Assembly: GCA_017395215.1 (NCBI GenBank)
Contig: JAFPVW010000204.1
Span: 1 to 48,064, forward strand
Direction of reading: 5' to 3'
Length of the DNA: 48,064 nucleotides
From: Prevotella sp.
GTDB taxonomy: Bacteria > Bacteroidota > Bacteroidia > Bacteroidales > Bacteroidaceae
Every line of letters starts with the position of its first letter. The stretch's first letter is position 1. The position numbers and the translations under genes were made by a program. Below the pieces are notes generated by a model. That model was not told the origin of the DNA. It ran no database searches and saw only the letters and a list, made by a program, of their open reading frames with translations. Positions 1 to 7,984 of the stretch are shown in pieces.

Positions 1-115
1 AGATCTGTGTGACATATTATCGTTTCGAAAGAAAGAAGAATCTGTGGGATCAGTGGGATCTGTGTGACATTATATTGACTGGAAAGAAATTATGAGAAAT
101 TGGGGGGAAATTAAC
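1..115 (+). repeat. GATCTGTG-family repeat copy at the contig edge
   Basis: This stretch is nearly identical to 6400-6512, differing by a few substitutions and small indels. It contains a 30-base unit at 39-68 built from degenerate GATCTGTGGG decamers and the end of another unit at 1-13, followed by a shared A-rich tail that reads ATTATGAGAAAT. The window begins inside the repeat, which is typical of an assembly break at a multi-copy sequence. No ORF is supported here. Confidence 0.85.
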
Positions 116-340
116 TGACCTGTGCGGTTGAAACATCATATTGAAAAGAAACAGGAAAATACGGTTTGTCTTGGAAACAAATTGTGACTAATTAAAACTA
201 ATTTTACTCACGACTTTAAATTAATTACCAGGCGAAGGCCACATTTGTGGCCACGATTAGAGCAAAATAAGTTAATTCGTTTCCAAATAAGGATCGTTAT
301 TCCCTATCCGTCGACTGTTTCCCTTCAACCGCGCAGGTCG
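116..340. repeat. Imperfect fold-back (inverted repeat) region
   Basis: The outer arms GACCTGTGCGGTTGAA (116-131) and its near reverse complement (325-340) match at all but one base. Inner arms at 171-183 and 274-286 match 12 of 13. A central hairpin lies at 237-252 (GGCCACA, TT, TGTGGCC). The left half is about 33 bases longer. The nesting suggests a degenerate palindromic element or old non-autonomous transposon, but no target duplication is clear. There is no convincing gene in 1-529. Confidence 0.5.
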
Positions 341-400
341 GAATTAACTGACTGAGCAGCCCCCGGAACGGTTAATTGTTCTTAAAAAAACCGCAACAAA

Positions 401-433
401 TTGTGCATAATAATGAAAGAGGTATTAATTTTG
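401..433 (+). promoter_or_regulatory. Probable promoter and structured leader of the 1672-aa protein gene
   Basis: TTG (401-403) and TAATTTTG (426-433) resemble the Bacteroidetes -33 and -7 boxes, with a 22-base spacer that is slightly long. The leader to the ATG at 530 carries a 7-bp hairpin (447-453 with 460-466) and a GGCTATAGCC palindrome (478-487), which may shape or protect the mRNA 5' end. Confidence 0.5.
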
Positions 434-529
434 CAGCGCCATGTCAGCTCGCCACCGCCGGCGAGCCTATGTTATATGGCTATAGCCTAATAGTTTCACT
501 TTTTCGTATTAACAATAAAGATTACAATA

Positions 530-3500
530 ATGAGAACAAAACTTGTCTATTTATTGATGCTCCTTGCCGTGATGATGGTCATGCCGCAAGGGGTGAAAGC
601 TCAAAGTGTTGATGGTCTTACTGCAAACCAGACTTTTGACTTTGCTTCACTTGCCCAACAATCAACAACCATTAATTGGGGAGACGATTATACAGGGTTT
701 ACCGACAATAGCCCCAAATACATGGGCGACATCAATGGAACCTCTTTGGAAGGCCGTTTCGCTACAGGAACCAAAAGTGGTCAAGGCTGGTTTCTTAGGA
801 CAGATAAAACACCAATTGGTTTATGGGGCCGTAAAAAGTTGGCGTTCTGCGGCATGTGGAATGGCGACAGAGTTAGGGTAACTCTTGCACAAGGTGGCAT
901 AAAGTTTCTTGAAGCCAACTCTGCCAAGATGAACGGAAGTCTTGTTACTGAGGGTCAGACTGTCAATGCCGGCACTTTTGTCTTTGCTGCTGCCAGAAAT
1001 GGGGATGTCATTATAGAATGTACTGACAACTACACTACAATCACTAAAGTTGAATTCTACAATGCATATAATGGTAGTGATAATAACTTTTCTGTTTCGT
1101 TTAACAACCCTCCCACCGAGATGAACGTGGGTGATACTTACATCGGCAACAACGCTAACATCACCCCGTCGTATGTCACACCGACATTCACATCGAGCAA
1201 CGAGGCAGTAGCCAGTGTCAATGAGTATGGCGTGGTGACTGCACTCAAGCGGGGAACTACCACGATAACAGCCAAGTTAGACGTAGGCCCTGAAGGTGCC
1301 ACATACTCACAGCATAAGTCCGCGCAGTTCGACGTCAAAGTGAACAATCCAAATCCTCAGCCTAAGTACGCGTACGACCCTGCCATTGAGGTTTACGATC
1401 TGACGGGGCACTCTACTTGGAACATTTCTGAAGGGGAGAATGCTGGCTATTCTTTCTATAATTATGATGCGAAGTACATCTCTAATCCTTATGGCTATGA
1501 GCTGAACAATCGTATTGCCATACAATCGGGATTGTCAGGGGCATGGTCAAATAGCAACGGACTGCACAATAATAGTGGCAGCGGCTGGAGACTCATTGGT
1601 ATTTCGAACCTTAGAGACGGCGACCGTGTTAGGATTACTTTCACTGGCGACGTGCGTTTTTCAAGCGACCACAATGAATCGGGGACTACGTTCAACGCCG
1701 CAGGAAAAGTGTTTTATGATATAGATAATGACGGCGCTCAAGATTGTGAAGAGGATGTCAGCATCAATCAAGCTTGGACTAATGTTGAGAGCGACGCATG
1801 GTACACCATGTTGGAGGCAGGACATTTGGACATTGCTCTATCGCGCTACAACACCACCATCACCAAGATAGAGATCTACTCCGACCGCAAGGCGGCCTAC
1901 ATTGACACCGACAAAGGCAACGGCAGGCATACGTTGACGTTCGACGGCACTGGTCAGCTGTTAGAAAAGACGGCCTACATCCCAGGCTTGAAGATAGAGT
2001 TCAGTGATGCTAATTCACAAACGGAGTATATCCACATCACCCAATCAGACAATGGACCTGTCGCCTGCGGTGAAGACCCCAAAGGTTTCAAAATGGTTTT
2101 ACAAAACGAAAACAAAATACCTTCTACTGGCACGTTCTATAAGTTTATACCAGAGGTTAATGGCACGCTAAATATTGAGTTCAAAGCATTAAGCGTTAAA
2201 TATGGTAATAAAATATGGGATTATGACTCATCAGAAGAAACTGTCACAAGCGACCAATGCTATTATGTCATGCTGGACGTATTTGAAAATGATATCTATG
2301 TAAGAGCTAATATCCTAAAAGGAAATGGCAATTACGTTCAAAACTTTAATAACGGCTTCAATCTAGTCAAAGGCCATACTTACTATTTCTATGGATGGTG
2401 GGCCCACAGCACGGACGGATTAAACGTCGATTATGAACAGATAAACGGAAGCTGTGGCGTTGCAAAACTCATCAGCGCCACCTACCAGCCAGCCTTCCAG
2501 ATGCCTGTGCTGGCTGCTGTCGGCACAAACGGCATGACATCGTTCAACGGCAGTGCGTGCTCGCCACAGGTGACCATCTCGGGCAACCCGACGAACCTCA
2601 GTTTTGAGGTGAAGCGGACATCGAGGAACATCTCGGTCAACGACGACGACATCTCGTTAGACAACGGCTGCCTGAAAATCAGTTCTATAACCTACAACGA
2701 CCCGAACAAGGACAAGGCAGGCGTCATTCTGGTGAAGGCAACAGCCGCCGAGGGCGAGCATGTGTTTGCACTGACCATTCCCTATTCTGCTGCCTATAAC
2801 ACTGATGCCAACGGTAACAGCGAAGGCCACACTTGGAATTTCACTGACCAGCCTTTGGAGATTGGCAACTACTTCAGTGACTTCTACGCCATCGCTGGCA
2901 TCAGCGACAAGCAGAAACCTACAGACGCGGTTCTGGCTGCAGCGGGTAAGAACACGAGTTCCACCCTATACCAGGAAATCAACAAGGCCGACGGCACCAC
3001 CGACTGGACCTACACCTACCGTCAGGTGGGCACCAACGGTACGTTCAAAGACCCAATGTTCCAGAACGTATATAGCATGGAGGGCGATAACGCCAACATG
3101 ATCTGGGAGACAGAAGGTCTTTGGTTTGACACGCCGTCGAACAAGAGTGCTATCATGAACGAGACGCTCGGTGCTGCCAACCACTCATCGGAGGTCGATC
3201 CCGACCGCTACGTGGCCATTCTGCCCGATGCCAGCGGAAAAAGCTCGTTCACCATCCCCGGCTTGAAGCAGGACGACCGCGTACGCATCTACATGGGCAG
3301 TGGCGACGGCAGCAGCACCGATGCCTGCTTCTTTAACATCACGAACGCCCGCGATGCCGTCTATCGCGAGATTAGCGAGAGCGACGTCTACAAGGCCGGC
3401 GGTTCGTATTGGGACTTGTCGGGCACCAGCTATGACTATTATGCCGCCTATCACTTCTTTGCCAAGGCAGACGGCCCGATGACCTTCAAGATGATTGGCG

Positions 3501-5548
3501 GCTCGATGACAAAGATTTACAAGATTGAGATTTACCGTGGAGCACGCCGAAACAACAATGGCGTACTGGGCACGCGCGAATATTTCCATTCTACGGGTGA
3601 CGGCACCAGCAGTCAGATGTATATGCACCTGCACCACCGCGGCAAGGGCGAGACCCTTGCCAACGGTACAAATGTGTCGAACGAAATGATGGCAGCATCA
3701 GGCAATATCAGTTCAAGCAACATCACGCTGACCACTAACGGCAACGACTTGATCTGGACGGTTGCCGAGGGTACTTTCGGCGTGGCGAAGATGCGCCTGA
3801 AGTGCATGGAGTACAACCAGAAGTACGTTACCGACTACGCCGACTTCAACGTCACTGTCGGCTACAAGGAGAAGGTGAACTATCCTAAAACATGGGACTT
3901 CACTGACATGAAGACTTACTCTGAGACGGATCTCAACACCGAGGACACCAAATATCCGGTTAATGCCACCAACATACCGTGGTGGGACGATGCCGCATCT
4001 TACGACCTGTCGATGTGGGACGCTAACAGGAAGATGGTTCTCAGGACTCCCGGTGCCGACAACACTCAGGAGATTTTCCATCAGAACAAGAACGGATATG
4101 GCAACCAGCTTTATGCCAACGATAAGATAATTCCCGACACGAAGGGCCTCTGGTTCTACTTCGACAACAACGACGATGCCTACAACGGGTGCATGCAGAT
4201 AGCAGCCGACGGCCTGCATCTGGCGAATGCAAGTTATGAAAATGGAGCGACATGCGAGGTAGGAGTGTCCATGCGGCGAGGCTGGTGGAACTACAAGATG
4301 GTTGTTCCCGATGTACCCAGCGGCGCTGCCGTCTATCTGCGCATGGCCCGAGACGAGAGCGTCAAAGAGGGCGACGTAACATTCCGTCCCTGGAGTACTA
4401 CTTACAACAAGTATGATGATGTAACCGAGCCTTTCTTCTACAAGAAATTCCAGTTCGGCTGGATGGAAACCAAGGCCGAGATAGGTACTGAGCAGACCGA
4501 CATCTGTAAGTACTATCAGGCATCGGACGGAACAGGCGACTACATCGTAGCAATCAAAAACACCGGCGAGCAGAGCCACCTGACCTTCACGCTGAACGGC
4601 TGGACGCTGAAGAAGCTGGCCGTCTCTGAAGACGCGAAGACGGTGAACAAATACGGCTGGAACACTGAAAGCCGCGAGCGTGACATTGACCCGTCGCTGA
4701 CGGCCTACATGACGGGCAAGGACTTCCGCACGTATATTGTGACGGCTGCCGACAAGGAAGCTAACACCGTGACGCTGACTCGTATCGACGGCGGAAGCGG
4801 TAACGACGGCAGCAAAACTGACGCTACTAATTCTAATATGAAACTGATTGTGCCGGCAGCTACAAAGACTGTAGATGGAAATGTCGTCAACGACGACGGT
4901 AGCAAGAATGCCTGCATCATCCGCTACATGAACGCTGAGGGCGTAGGCGAGGCCATCGACATCTTCGGGGCGGGCGACGGTTTCCACCTCTTCGTACCCG
5001 ACATGCATGAAGCTGCCGCCTCAATGCCTTCGAGCAACCTGCTGAAAGCTCAGCTGAGCAACACAAGTAAGACTGATAAAAAGGTGCCTCGCGACGAAAC
5101 CGTAGACGGCAACACCTATAACAACTATGCCTTCACGTTTAAGTACAAGAAGGTGAACGACGACGGCACGCCGTACACTGGCCCAATCGAGGGCAAGCAG
5201 GCCTTCTACCGTATCGTCTTGGGCGGTGCGTCGAGTGGTGGCCACCAGGGCTATCTTTCTATAGCACCCACCGCGACGGACGGCTCACGTGCCGCCGTGC
5301 GCTACGCCGCTGCGGCCTCAGCGCCTGAGAGCTACAACATCGTGTTCCTGGAGTGGGACAACATTGAGCAGATGAAGGGCGACGTGAACGCCGACGGCCG
5401 GTTCAACAAGCTGGATGTCAACGCCACAGCCGACCACCTTGCCGGTCGCCCGGCAGGCATCTTCAGGGGCCTTGCCGACATGAACGGCGACGGAAAGGTT
5501 GACGTCACCGACCTTACGCTGATGATCAAGAAGATTACCAACGAGTGA
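530..5548 (+). CDS. Large secreted modular protein with Big_2 domain and C-terminal dockerin-like repeats
   Basis: A 1672-residue protein with a clear signal peptide (residues 1-24, ending VKAQ). A Big_2 immunoglobulin-like domain covers about 195-275, with the typical SSNEAVASVNEYGVVTALK segment. Related beta-rich modules recur at about 26-178, 285-450, 766-1004 and 1120-1300. Their shared marks are W-N/D-F-T-D near the start, GLW, DRVR-I/V in the middle and a T-K-I-x-K-I/V-E-I/F-Y strand near the end. Residues 1617-1672 are two DxNxDG calcium-binding loops of dockerin type. I recognise no catalytic domain. The architecture fits a cell-surface or extracellular glycan-binding or adhesion protein, which is inference. 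It is followed after 47 bases by a 58-codon gene on the same strand. Confidence 0.85.
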   Translation: MRTKLVYLLMLLAVMMVMPQGVKAQSVDGLTANQTFDFASLAQQSTTINWGDDYTGFTDNSPKYMGDINGTSLEGRFATGTKSGQGWFLRTDKTPIGLWGRKKLAFCGMWNGDRVRVTLAQGGIKFLEANSAKMNGSLVTEGQTVNAGTFVFAAARNGDVIIECTDNYTTITKVEFYNAYNGSDNNFSVSFNNPPTEMNVGDTYIGNNANITPSYVTPTFTSSNEAVASVNEYGVVTALKRGTTTITAKLDVGPEGATYSQHKSAQFDVKVNNPNPQPKYAYDPAIEVYDLTGHSTWNISEGENAGYSFYNYDAKYISNPYGYELNNRIAIQSGLSGAWSNSNGLHNNSGSGWRLIGISNLRDGDRVRITFTGDVRFSSDHNESGTTFNAAGKVFYDIDNDGAQDCEEDVSINQAWTNVESDAWYTMLEAGHLDIALSRYNTTITKIEIYSDRKAAYIDTDKGNGRHTLTFDGTGQLLEKTAYIPGLKIEFSDANSQTEYIHITQSDNGPVACGEDPKGFKMVLQNENKIPSTGTFYKFIPEVNGTLNIEFKALSVKYGNKIWDYDSSEETVTSDQCYYVMLDVFENDIYVRANILKGNGNYVQNFNNGFNLVKGHTYYFYGWWAHSTDGLNVDYEQINGSCGVAKLISATYQPAFQMPVLAAVGTNGMTSFNGSACSPQVTISGNPTNLSFEVKRTSRNISVNDDDISLDNGCLKISSITYNDPNKDKAGVILVKATAAEGEHVFALTIPYSAAYNTDANGNSEGHTWNFTDQPLEIGNYFSDFYAIAGISDKQKPTDAVLAAAGKNTSSTLYQEINKADGTTDWTYTYRQVGTNGTFKDPMFQNVYSMEGDNANMIWETEGLWFDTPSNKSAIMNETLGAANHSSEVDPDRYVAILPDASGKSSFTIPGLKQDDRVRIYMGSGDGSSTDACFFNITNARDAVYREISESDVYKAGGSYWDLSGTSYDYYAAYHFFAKADGPMTFKMIGGSMTKIYKIEIYRGARRNNNGVLGTREYFHSTGDGTSSQMYMHLHHRGKGETLANGTNVSNEMMAASGNISSSNITLTTNGNDLIWTVAEGTFGVAKMRLKCMEYNQKYVTDYADFNVTVGYKEKVNYPKTWDFTDMKTYSETDLNTEDTKYPVNATNIPWWDDAASYDLSMWDANRKMVLRTPGADNTQEIFHQNKNGYGNQLYANDKIIPDTKGLWFYFDNNDDAYNGCMQIAADGLHLANASYENGATCEVGVSMRRGWWNYKMVVPDVPSGAAVYLRMARDESVKEGDVTFRPWSTTYNKYDDVTEPFFYKKFQFGWMETKAEIGTEQTDICKYYQASDGTGDYIVAIKNTGEQSHLTFTLNGWTLKKLAVSEDAKTVNKYGWNTESRERDIDPSLTAYMTGKDFRTYIVTAADKEANTVTLTRIDGGSGNDGSKTDATNSNMKLIVPAATKTVDGNVVNDDGSKNACIIRYMNAEGVGEAIDIFGAGDGFHLFVPDMHEAAASMPSSNLLKAQLSNTSKTDKKVPRDETVDGNTYNNYAFTFKYKKVNDDGTPYTGPIEGKQAFYRIVLGGASSGGHQGYLSIAPTATDGSRAAVRYAAAASAPESYNIVFLEWDNIEQMKGDVNADGRFNKLDVNATADHLAGRPAGIFRGLADMNGDGKVDVTDLTLMIKKITNE

Positions 5549-5595
5549 ATATGAGTAATAGGTAACTAATAGGTAAAAAAAGGAGCGAGAAGAAA

Positions 5596-5772
5596 ATGAA
5601 AAAACCGTATATTCAACCGGAATCCGGCATCGTCGTTGTCAGGCTCTTTAGCTCAGTTCTGGACACTGTGGTCGGCTTCGGTACAGCCAGTCAGGGTGCC
5701 GACGAACTGTCGCGCGAGATGAAGGACGACCGCTTCACTGAGGACACCGACGAAACGTGGGATTGGGAATAA
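5596..5772 (+). CDS. Small MKKxYxxPE-type peptide with acidic WDWE tail
   Basis: A 58-codon ORF starting ATGAAAAAACCG. The peptide begins MKKPYIQPESGIVVVRL, has a short central segment with small residues, then an acidic C-terminus ending DETWDWE. This layout (basic start, Tyr-x-x-Pro, hydrophobic VV stretch, acidic Trp-rich tail) resembles short uncharacterised peptides common in Prevotella genomes. It has no signal peptide or membrane helix. Its position 47 bases after the large secreted protein gene suggests co-transcription. The function is unknown. Candidates include a regulatory peptide, a processed peptide or a secretion accessory. Confidence 0.6.
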   Translation: MKKPYIQPESGIVVVRLFSSVLDTVVGFGTASQGADELSREMKDDRFTEDTDETWDWE

Positions 5773-5918
5773 CCCCCCAGCCCCGCCCTCTCAATGGGAC
5801 GGGAAAACCGAACCAGCCGCCGACCACGCCGCCGCGTGGTCGGCGGCTGACGGTAGGAGCGCCTGGGGAGTTGTCGCCCCCCGTTGTCCGTGCCGTCGCT
5901 TTTTTCTTTCCCTAAGAT
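5773..5918. other. Intergenic region with a strong 15-bp hairpin
   Basis: Bases 5814-5828 (CAGCCGCCGACCACG) pair perfectly with 5835-5849 around a 6-base loop. There is no T-run directly after it, so it is not a textbook intrinsic terminator, though a T-rich stretch occurs at 5901-5909. The sequence before it (5773-5803) has the CCCCAGCCCC and GGGACGGG look of a degraded GC-rich REP arm like those at 19.1 and 32.8 kb. No gene was seen. Confidence 0.55.
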
Positions 5919-5949
5919 TTGGCGGTTCGGGAAAATGTTCGTATCTTTG
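5919..5949 (+). promoter_or_regulatory. Promoter of the antitoxin gene
   Basis: TTG at 5919-5921, a 20-base spacer and TATCTTTG at 5942-5949 match the Bacteroidetes primary sigma factor consensus. The -7 box sits 23 bases before the ATG at 5973, which argues against the longer upstream reading frame and supports that start. Confidence 0.75.
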
Positions 5950-5972
5950 CAGCGGTGTTAAAACTGAGAGTT

Positions 5973-6224
5973 ATGACGGCTATACAACTGAATGCGGCAT
6001 TATTCCGTGAATTAAACGTTATCGTTACAGACGAGGAGCTGATGGGAAAAACCATCAAGGCCCTTCGTCGCATTACATCCAAAAGACGGCGCGTGATGTC
6101 AGCCAGAAAGTCGGAAGAAGCTATTGATTTGCCAGCTGACTTCCTGGACTTACGGGGGTGTGTCTCACTCACGCCCGACGAAATTGCATCTGATGACAGA
6201 CTGGCTTATTTGCACCGTAAATGA
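5973..6224 (+). CDS. Antitoxin-like protein of a PIN-toxin pair
   Basis: An 83-residue protein starting MTAIQLNAALFRELNVIV. It has a basic helical middle (KALRRITSKRRR) and a C-terminus with LRGCVSLTPDEIASDDRLAYL, a pattern I associate with Bacteroidetes antitoxins encoded just before PIN toxins. Its TGA overlaps the ATG of the next frame (ATGA, 6221-6224), the usual coupling of antitoxin and toxin. The start was chosen because the promoter -7 box lies inside the longer frame. The partner toxin is broken, so this is probably an orphan that may still bind DNA or a toxin encoded elsewhere. The assignment rests on context plus pattern. Confidence 0.6.
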   Translation: MTAIQLNAALFRELNVIVTDEELMGKTIKALRRITSKRRRVMSARKSEEAIDLPADFLDLRGCVSLTPDEIASDDRLAYLHRK

Positions 6225-6268
6225 AGAACGTATTTCTTGACACCAATATTTTTAGAGGGAAATTTTAA
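6221..6268 (+). pseudogene. PIN-domain toxin remnant (15 codons)
   Basis: The frame reads MKNVFLDTNIF and stops after 15 codons at TAA 6266-6268. MKNVFLDTNI is the characteristic first strand of PIN-domain ribonucleases, with the first catalytic Asp (D7) and the following Asn. A full PIN toxin is about 130-150 residues, and nothing resembling its remainder follows. A GATCTGTG-family repeat in inverse orientation begins at 6272. The gene appears to have been cut at or near the repeat. Confidence 0.7.
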
Positions 6269-6271
6269 AGG

Positions 6272-6650
6272 GCACACGGATCTCACGGATCTCACAGATG
6301 ATTTCAGCGGTCACGGCTTCTATATAACTGAGGTTACTATTCATATCTGCTTTCGTTTTCCGAAAACTTTGCAGCAAAGAAGAATCTGTGGGATCTGTGA
6401 GATCTGTGTGACATATTATCGTTTGGAAAGAAAGAAGAATCTGTGGAATCTGTGAGATCTGTGTGACATTATATTGACTGGAAAGAAATTATGAGAAATG
6501 GGGGGAAATTATGAAGGTCACACAGATCTCACGGATCTCACAGATGGAATGGAGCGGTAATGGCTGCAAAGGAAAATCTGTGGGATCTGTGGGATCTGTG
6601 TGACATATTATCGTTTGGAAAGAAAGAGGAATCTGTGAGATCTGTGTGAC
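6272..6650. repeat. GATCTGTG repeat array in both orientations
   Basis: Forward 30-base units lie at 6383-6412, 6438-6467 and 6575-6604, with a 21-base unit at 6630-6650. Inverse units lie at 6272-6299 and 6517-6545. Each unit is made of two or three GATCTGTGRG decamers ending GTGTGAC. Unit pairs enclose A-rich spacers that also repeat (ATTATCGTTTGGAAAGAAAG). The 6400-6512 part repeats 1-115. Opposed units could fold into long stem-loops. No coding gene lies between 6269 and 6735. Confidence 0.85.
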
Positions 6651-6672
6651 ATATATTTCAGCGAAGTTTTTC

Positions 6673-6703
6673 TTGCACAAGTGAAAGGAAAACCGTAACT
6701 TTG
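6673..6703 (+). promoter_or_regulatory. Promoter of the secreted EEP-family gene
   Basis: TTG (6673-6675), a 20-base spacer and TAACTTTG (6696-6703) match the Bacteroidetes consensus closely. The ATG at 6736 lies 32 bases downstream. The promoter begins just after the repeat array ends. Confidence 0.75.
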
Positions 6704-6735
6704 CAGCGCAGTAACAGACTAACCGACAAGTGGTG

Positions 6736-7887
6736 ATGAAGAGTACGCGAATCTTGCTGGCAGTCATGAGCATGGTATGCCTGGCCAGCAGCGCCGCCGG
6801 GCAGCCGCTCACGGTGGCAACCCTCAACGTGGACGGGCTGCCGGAGAAGATAGTCGGAATCCGTCTCAACAGCGACGGTCCGGGTAAGAACGGCACAAAG
6901 CGGGCGAGCAGCTACCTGGCTGCGAAGGGCTACGACTTCGTCGGCGTGCAAGAGGACTTCTACTACCACGACGAGCTGTGGTCAGAACTCAGCGGCGGCT
7001 ACTACAGGGGCGAGTGGCAGGGCATCAGCTGGGGCAGCCTTCCCTGGTTTTATCTTGACGGGCTGAAGTTCGACACTGACGGACTGTGCGAGTTCTGGCT
7101 GAAGCGGCACCAATGCCTGAGCGAGGACGCGGTGACGTGGAACGACGCCTACGGACGGCGCGACCATGCCAACGACGCACTCTGCAACAAGGGCTTCAGG
7201 CGGCTTGAGATGCGACTTGCCAGCGGCCGCCAGCTGGTGGTCTACAACATGCACATGGACGCCAGCGAGGATGCCGACGAGAAATCGGGCAACGACATGG
7301 GCGACAAGAGGGCGCGCTGGAACCAGTGGCGGCAGCTTCGCAACCACGTGCTCACACGGCTCGACGACCGTCCGGTCATCGTGATGGGCGACATGAACAG
7401 CTACTACACCCGCGACAGCATCATCGCGCTCTTCATCAGGCCCATCGAGGCGACGGGGCGCTACCGGGTGAGCGACTGCTGGGTGGAGCACAACCGCCAA
7501 GGGCGCTATCCTGCCATCGGCAACATGCAGCTGGCTCCGAAGATATACGGCTACCAGCAGGGCGAGATACTCGACAAGATTCTCTACATCATACCCGTCA
7601 ACGGACCGCGCTTAGAGCTGCTCGACTACTGGGTGGAGATGGACTACACGTGGGACGACGGCTCACAGCTGGGCGACCACCGCCCGGTGACGGCGCGATT
7701 CCGCTACGTCGAGAAGGGCGATGCCAACGGCGACGGGGTGGTCGACGGTGCCGATGCCGGCTGCGTTGCCCGTCATGTGGCCGGGCTGCCCTCGACGGCT
7801 TTCTCGTCGTGGGCTGCCGACGTCAACGGCGACGGCAGGGTCAACATCATCGACGTGGTGAGCATCATCTCGATGTTAACGAAATAA
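6736..7887 (+). CDS. Secreted endonuclease/exonuclease/phosphatase-family protein with dockerin-like tail
   Basis: A 383-residue protein. It has a signal peptide (residues 1-22, ending SSAAGQ), then an EEP-fold domain with family motifs: ATLNVDG at the N-terminus, GVQEDF with metal-binding Glu73, NMHMDA, GDMN with Asp219 and Asn221, DKILY, and GDHRPV with catalytic His315. Such enzymes cut phosphodiesters or phosphate esters (DNA, inositol phosphates, sphingomyelin); the substrate here is not predictable. Residues about 329-383 form two DxNGDG dockerin-type loops. Two GTG codons precede the ATG at 6736, which is preferred as the ordinary start. It probably acts outside the cell. Confidence 0.85.
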   Translation: MKSTRILLAVMSMVCLASSAAGQPLTVATLNVDGLPEKIVGIRLNSDGPGKNGTKRASSYLAAKGYDFVGVQEDFYYHDELWSELSGGYYRGEWQGISWGSLPWFYLDGLKFDTDGLCEFWLKRHQCLSEDAVTWNDAYGRRDHANDALCNKGFRRLEMRLASGRQLVVYNMHMDASEDADEKSGNDMGDKRARWNQWRQLRNHVLTRLDDRPVIVMGDMNSYYTRDSIIALFIRPIEATGRYRVSDCWVEHNRQGRYPAIGNMQLAPKIYGYQQGEILDKILYIIPVNGPRLELLDYWVEMDYTWDDGSQLGDHRPVTARFRYVEKGDANGDGVVDGADAGCVARHVAGLPSTAFSSWAADVNGDGRVNIIDVVSIISMLTK

Positions 7888-7920
7888 CCTTGGCCCAAAC
7901 GAAGAAATAGGGCTGATAAT

Positions 7921-7951
7921 TTGGCGGTTTTGGAATTTGTTTGTATCTTTG
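7921..7951 (+). promoter_or_regulatory. Promoter of the Rpn-family nuclease gene
   Basis: TTG (7921-7923), a 20-base spacer and TATCTTTG (7944-7951) form a near-perfect Bacteroidetes promoter. The -7 box falls inside the upstream extension of the reading frame (from 7937), so translation should begin at 7979 or 7985. Confidence 0.8.
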
Positions 7952-7984
7952 CAGCCGTATGAGAGAAGAAAGAAAGGAATGACT

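Noticed and set aside
376-612. 78-codon frame in the leader of the first gene
   Set aside because: Begins at a TTG before the promoter -7 box, overlaps the signal peptide of the real gene and resembles nothing known.
3713-5008. 431-codon minus-strand frame inside the large surface protein
   Set aside because: Shadow of the 1672-aa gene, whose domains and dockerin tail validate the plus strand.
6364-6371. Promoter-like AAACTTTGCAGC inside the repeat array
   Set aside because: The first base of the -7 box is wrong and no gene follows; probably a remnant.
6272-6650. Possible CRISPR array in the GATCTGTG repeats
   Set aside because: Units occur in both orientations, differ in length and have repeated rather than unique spacers; no cas genes are present.
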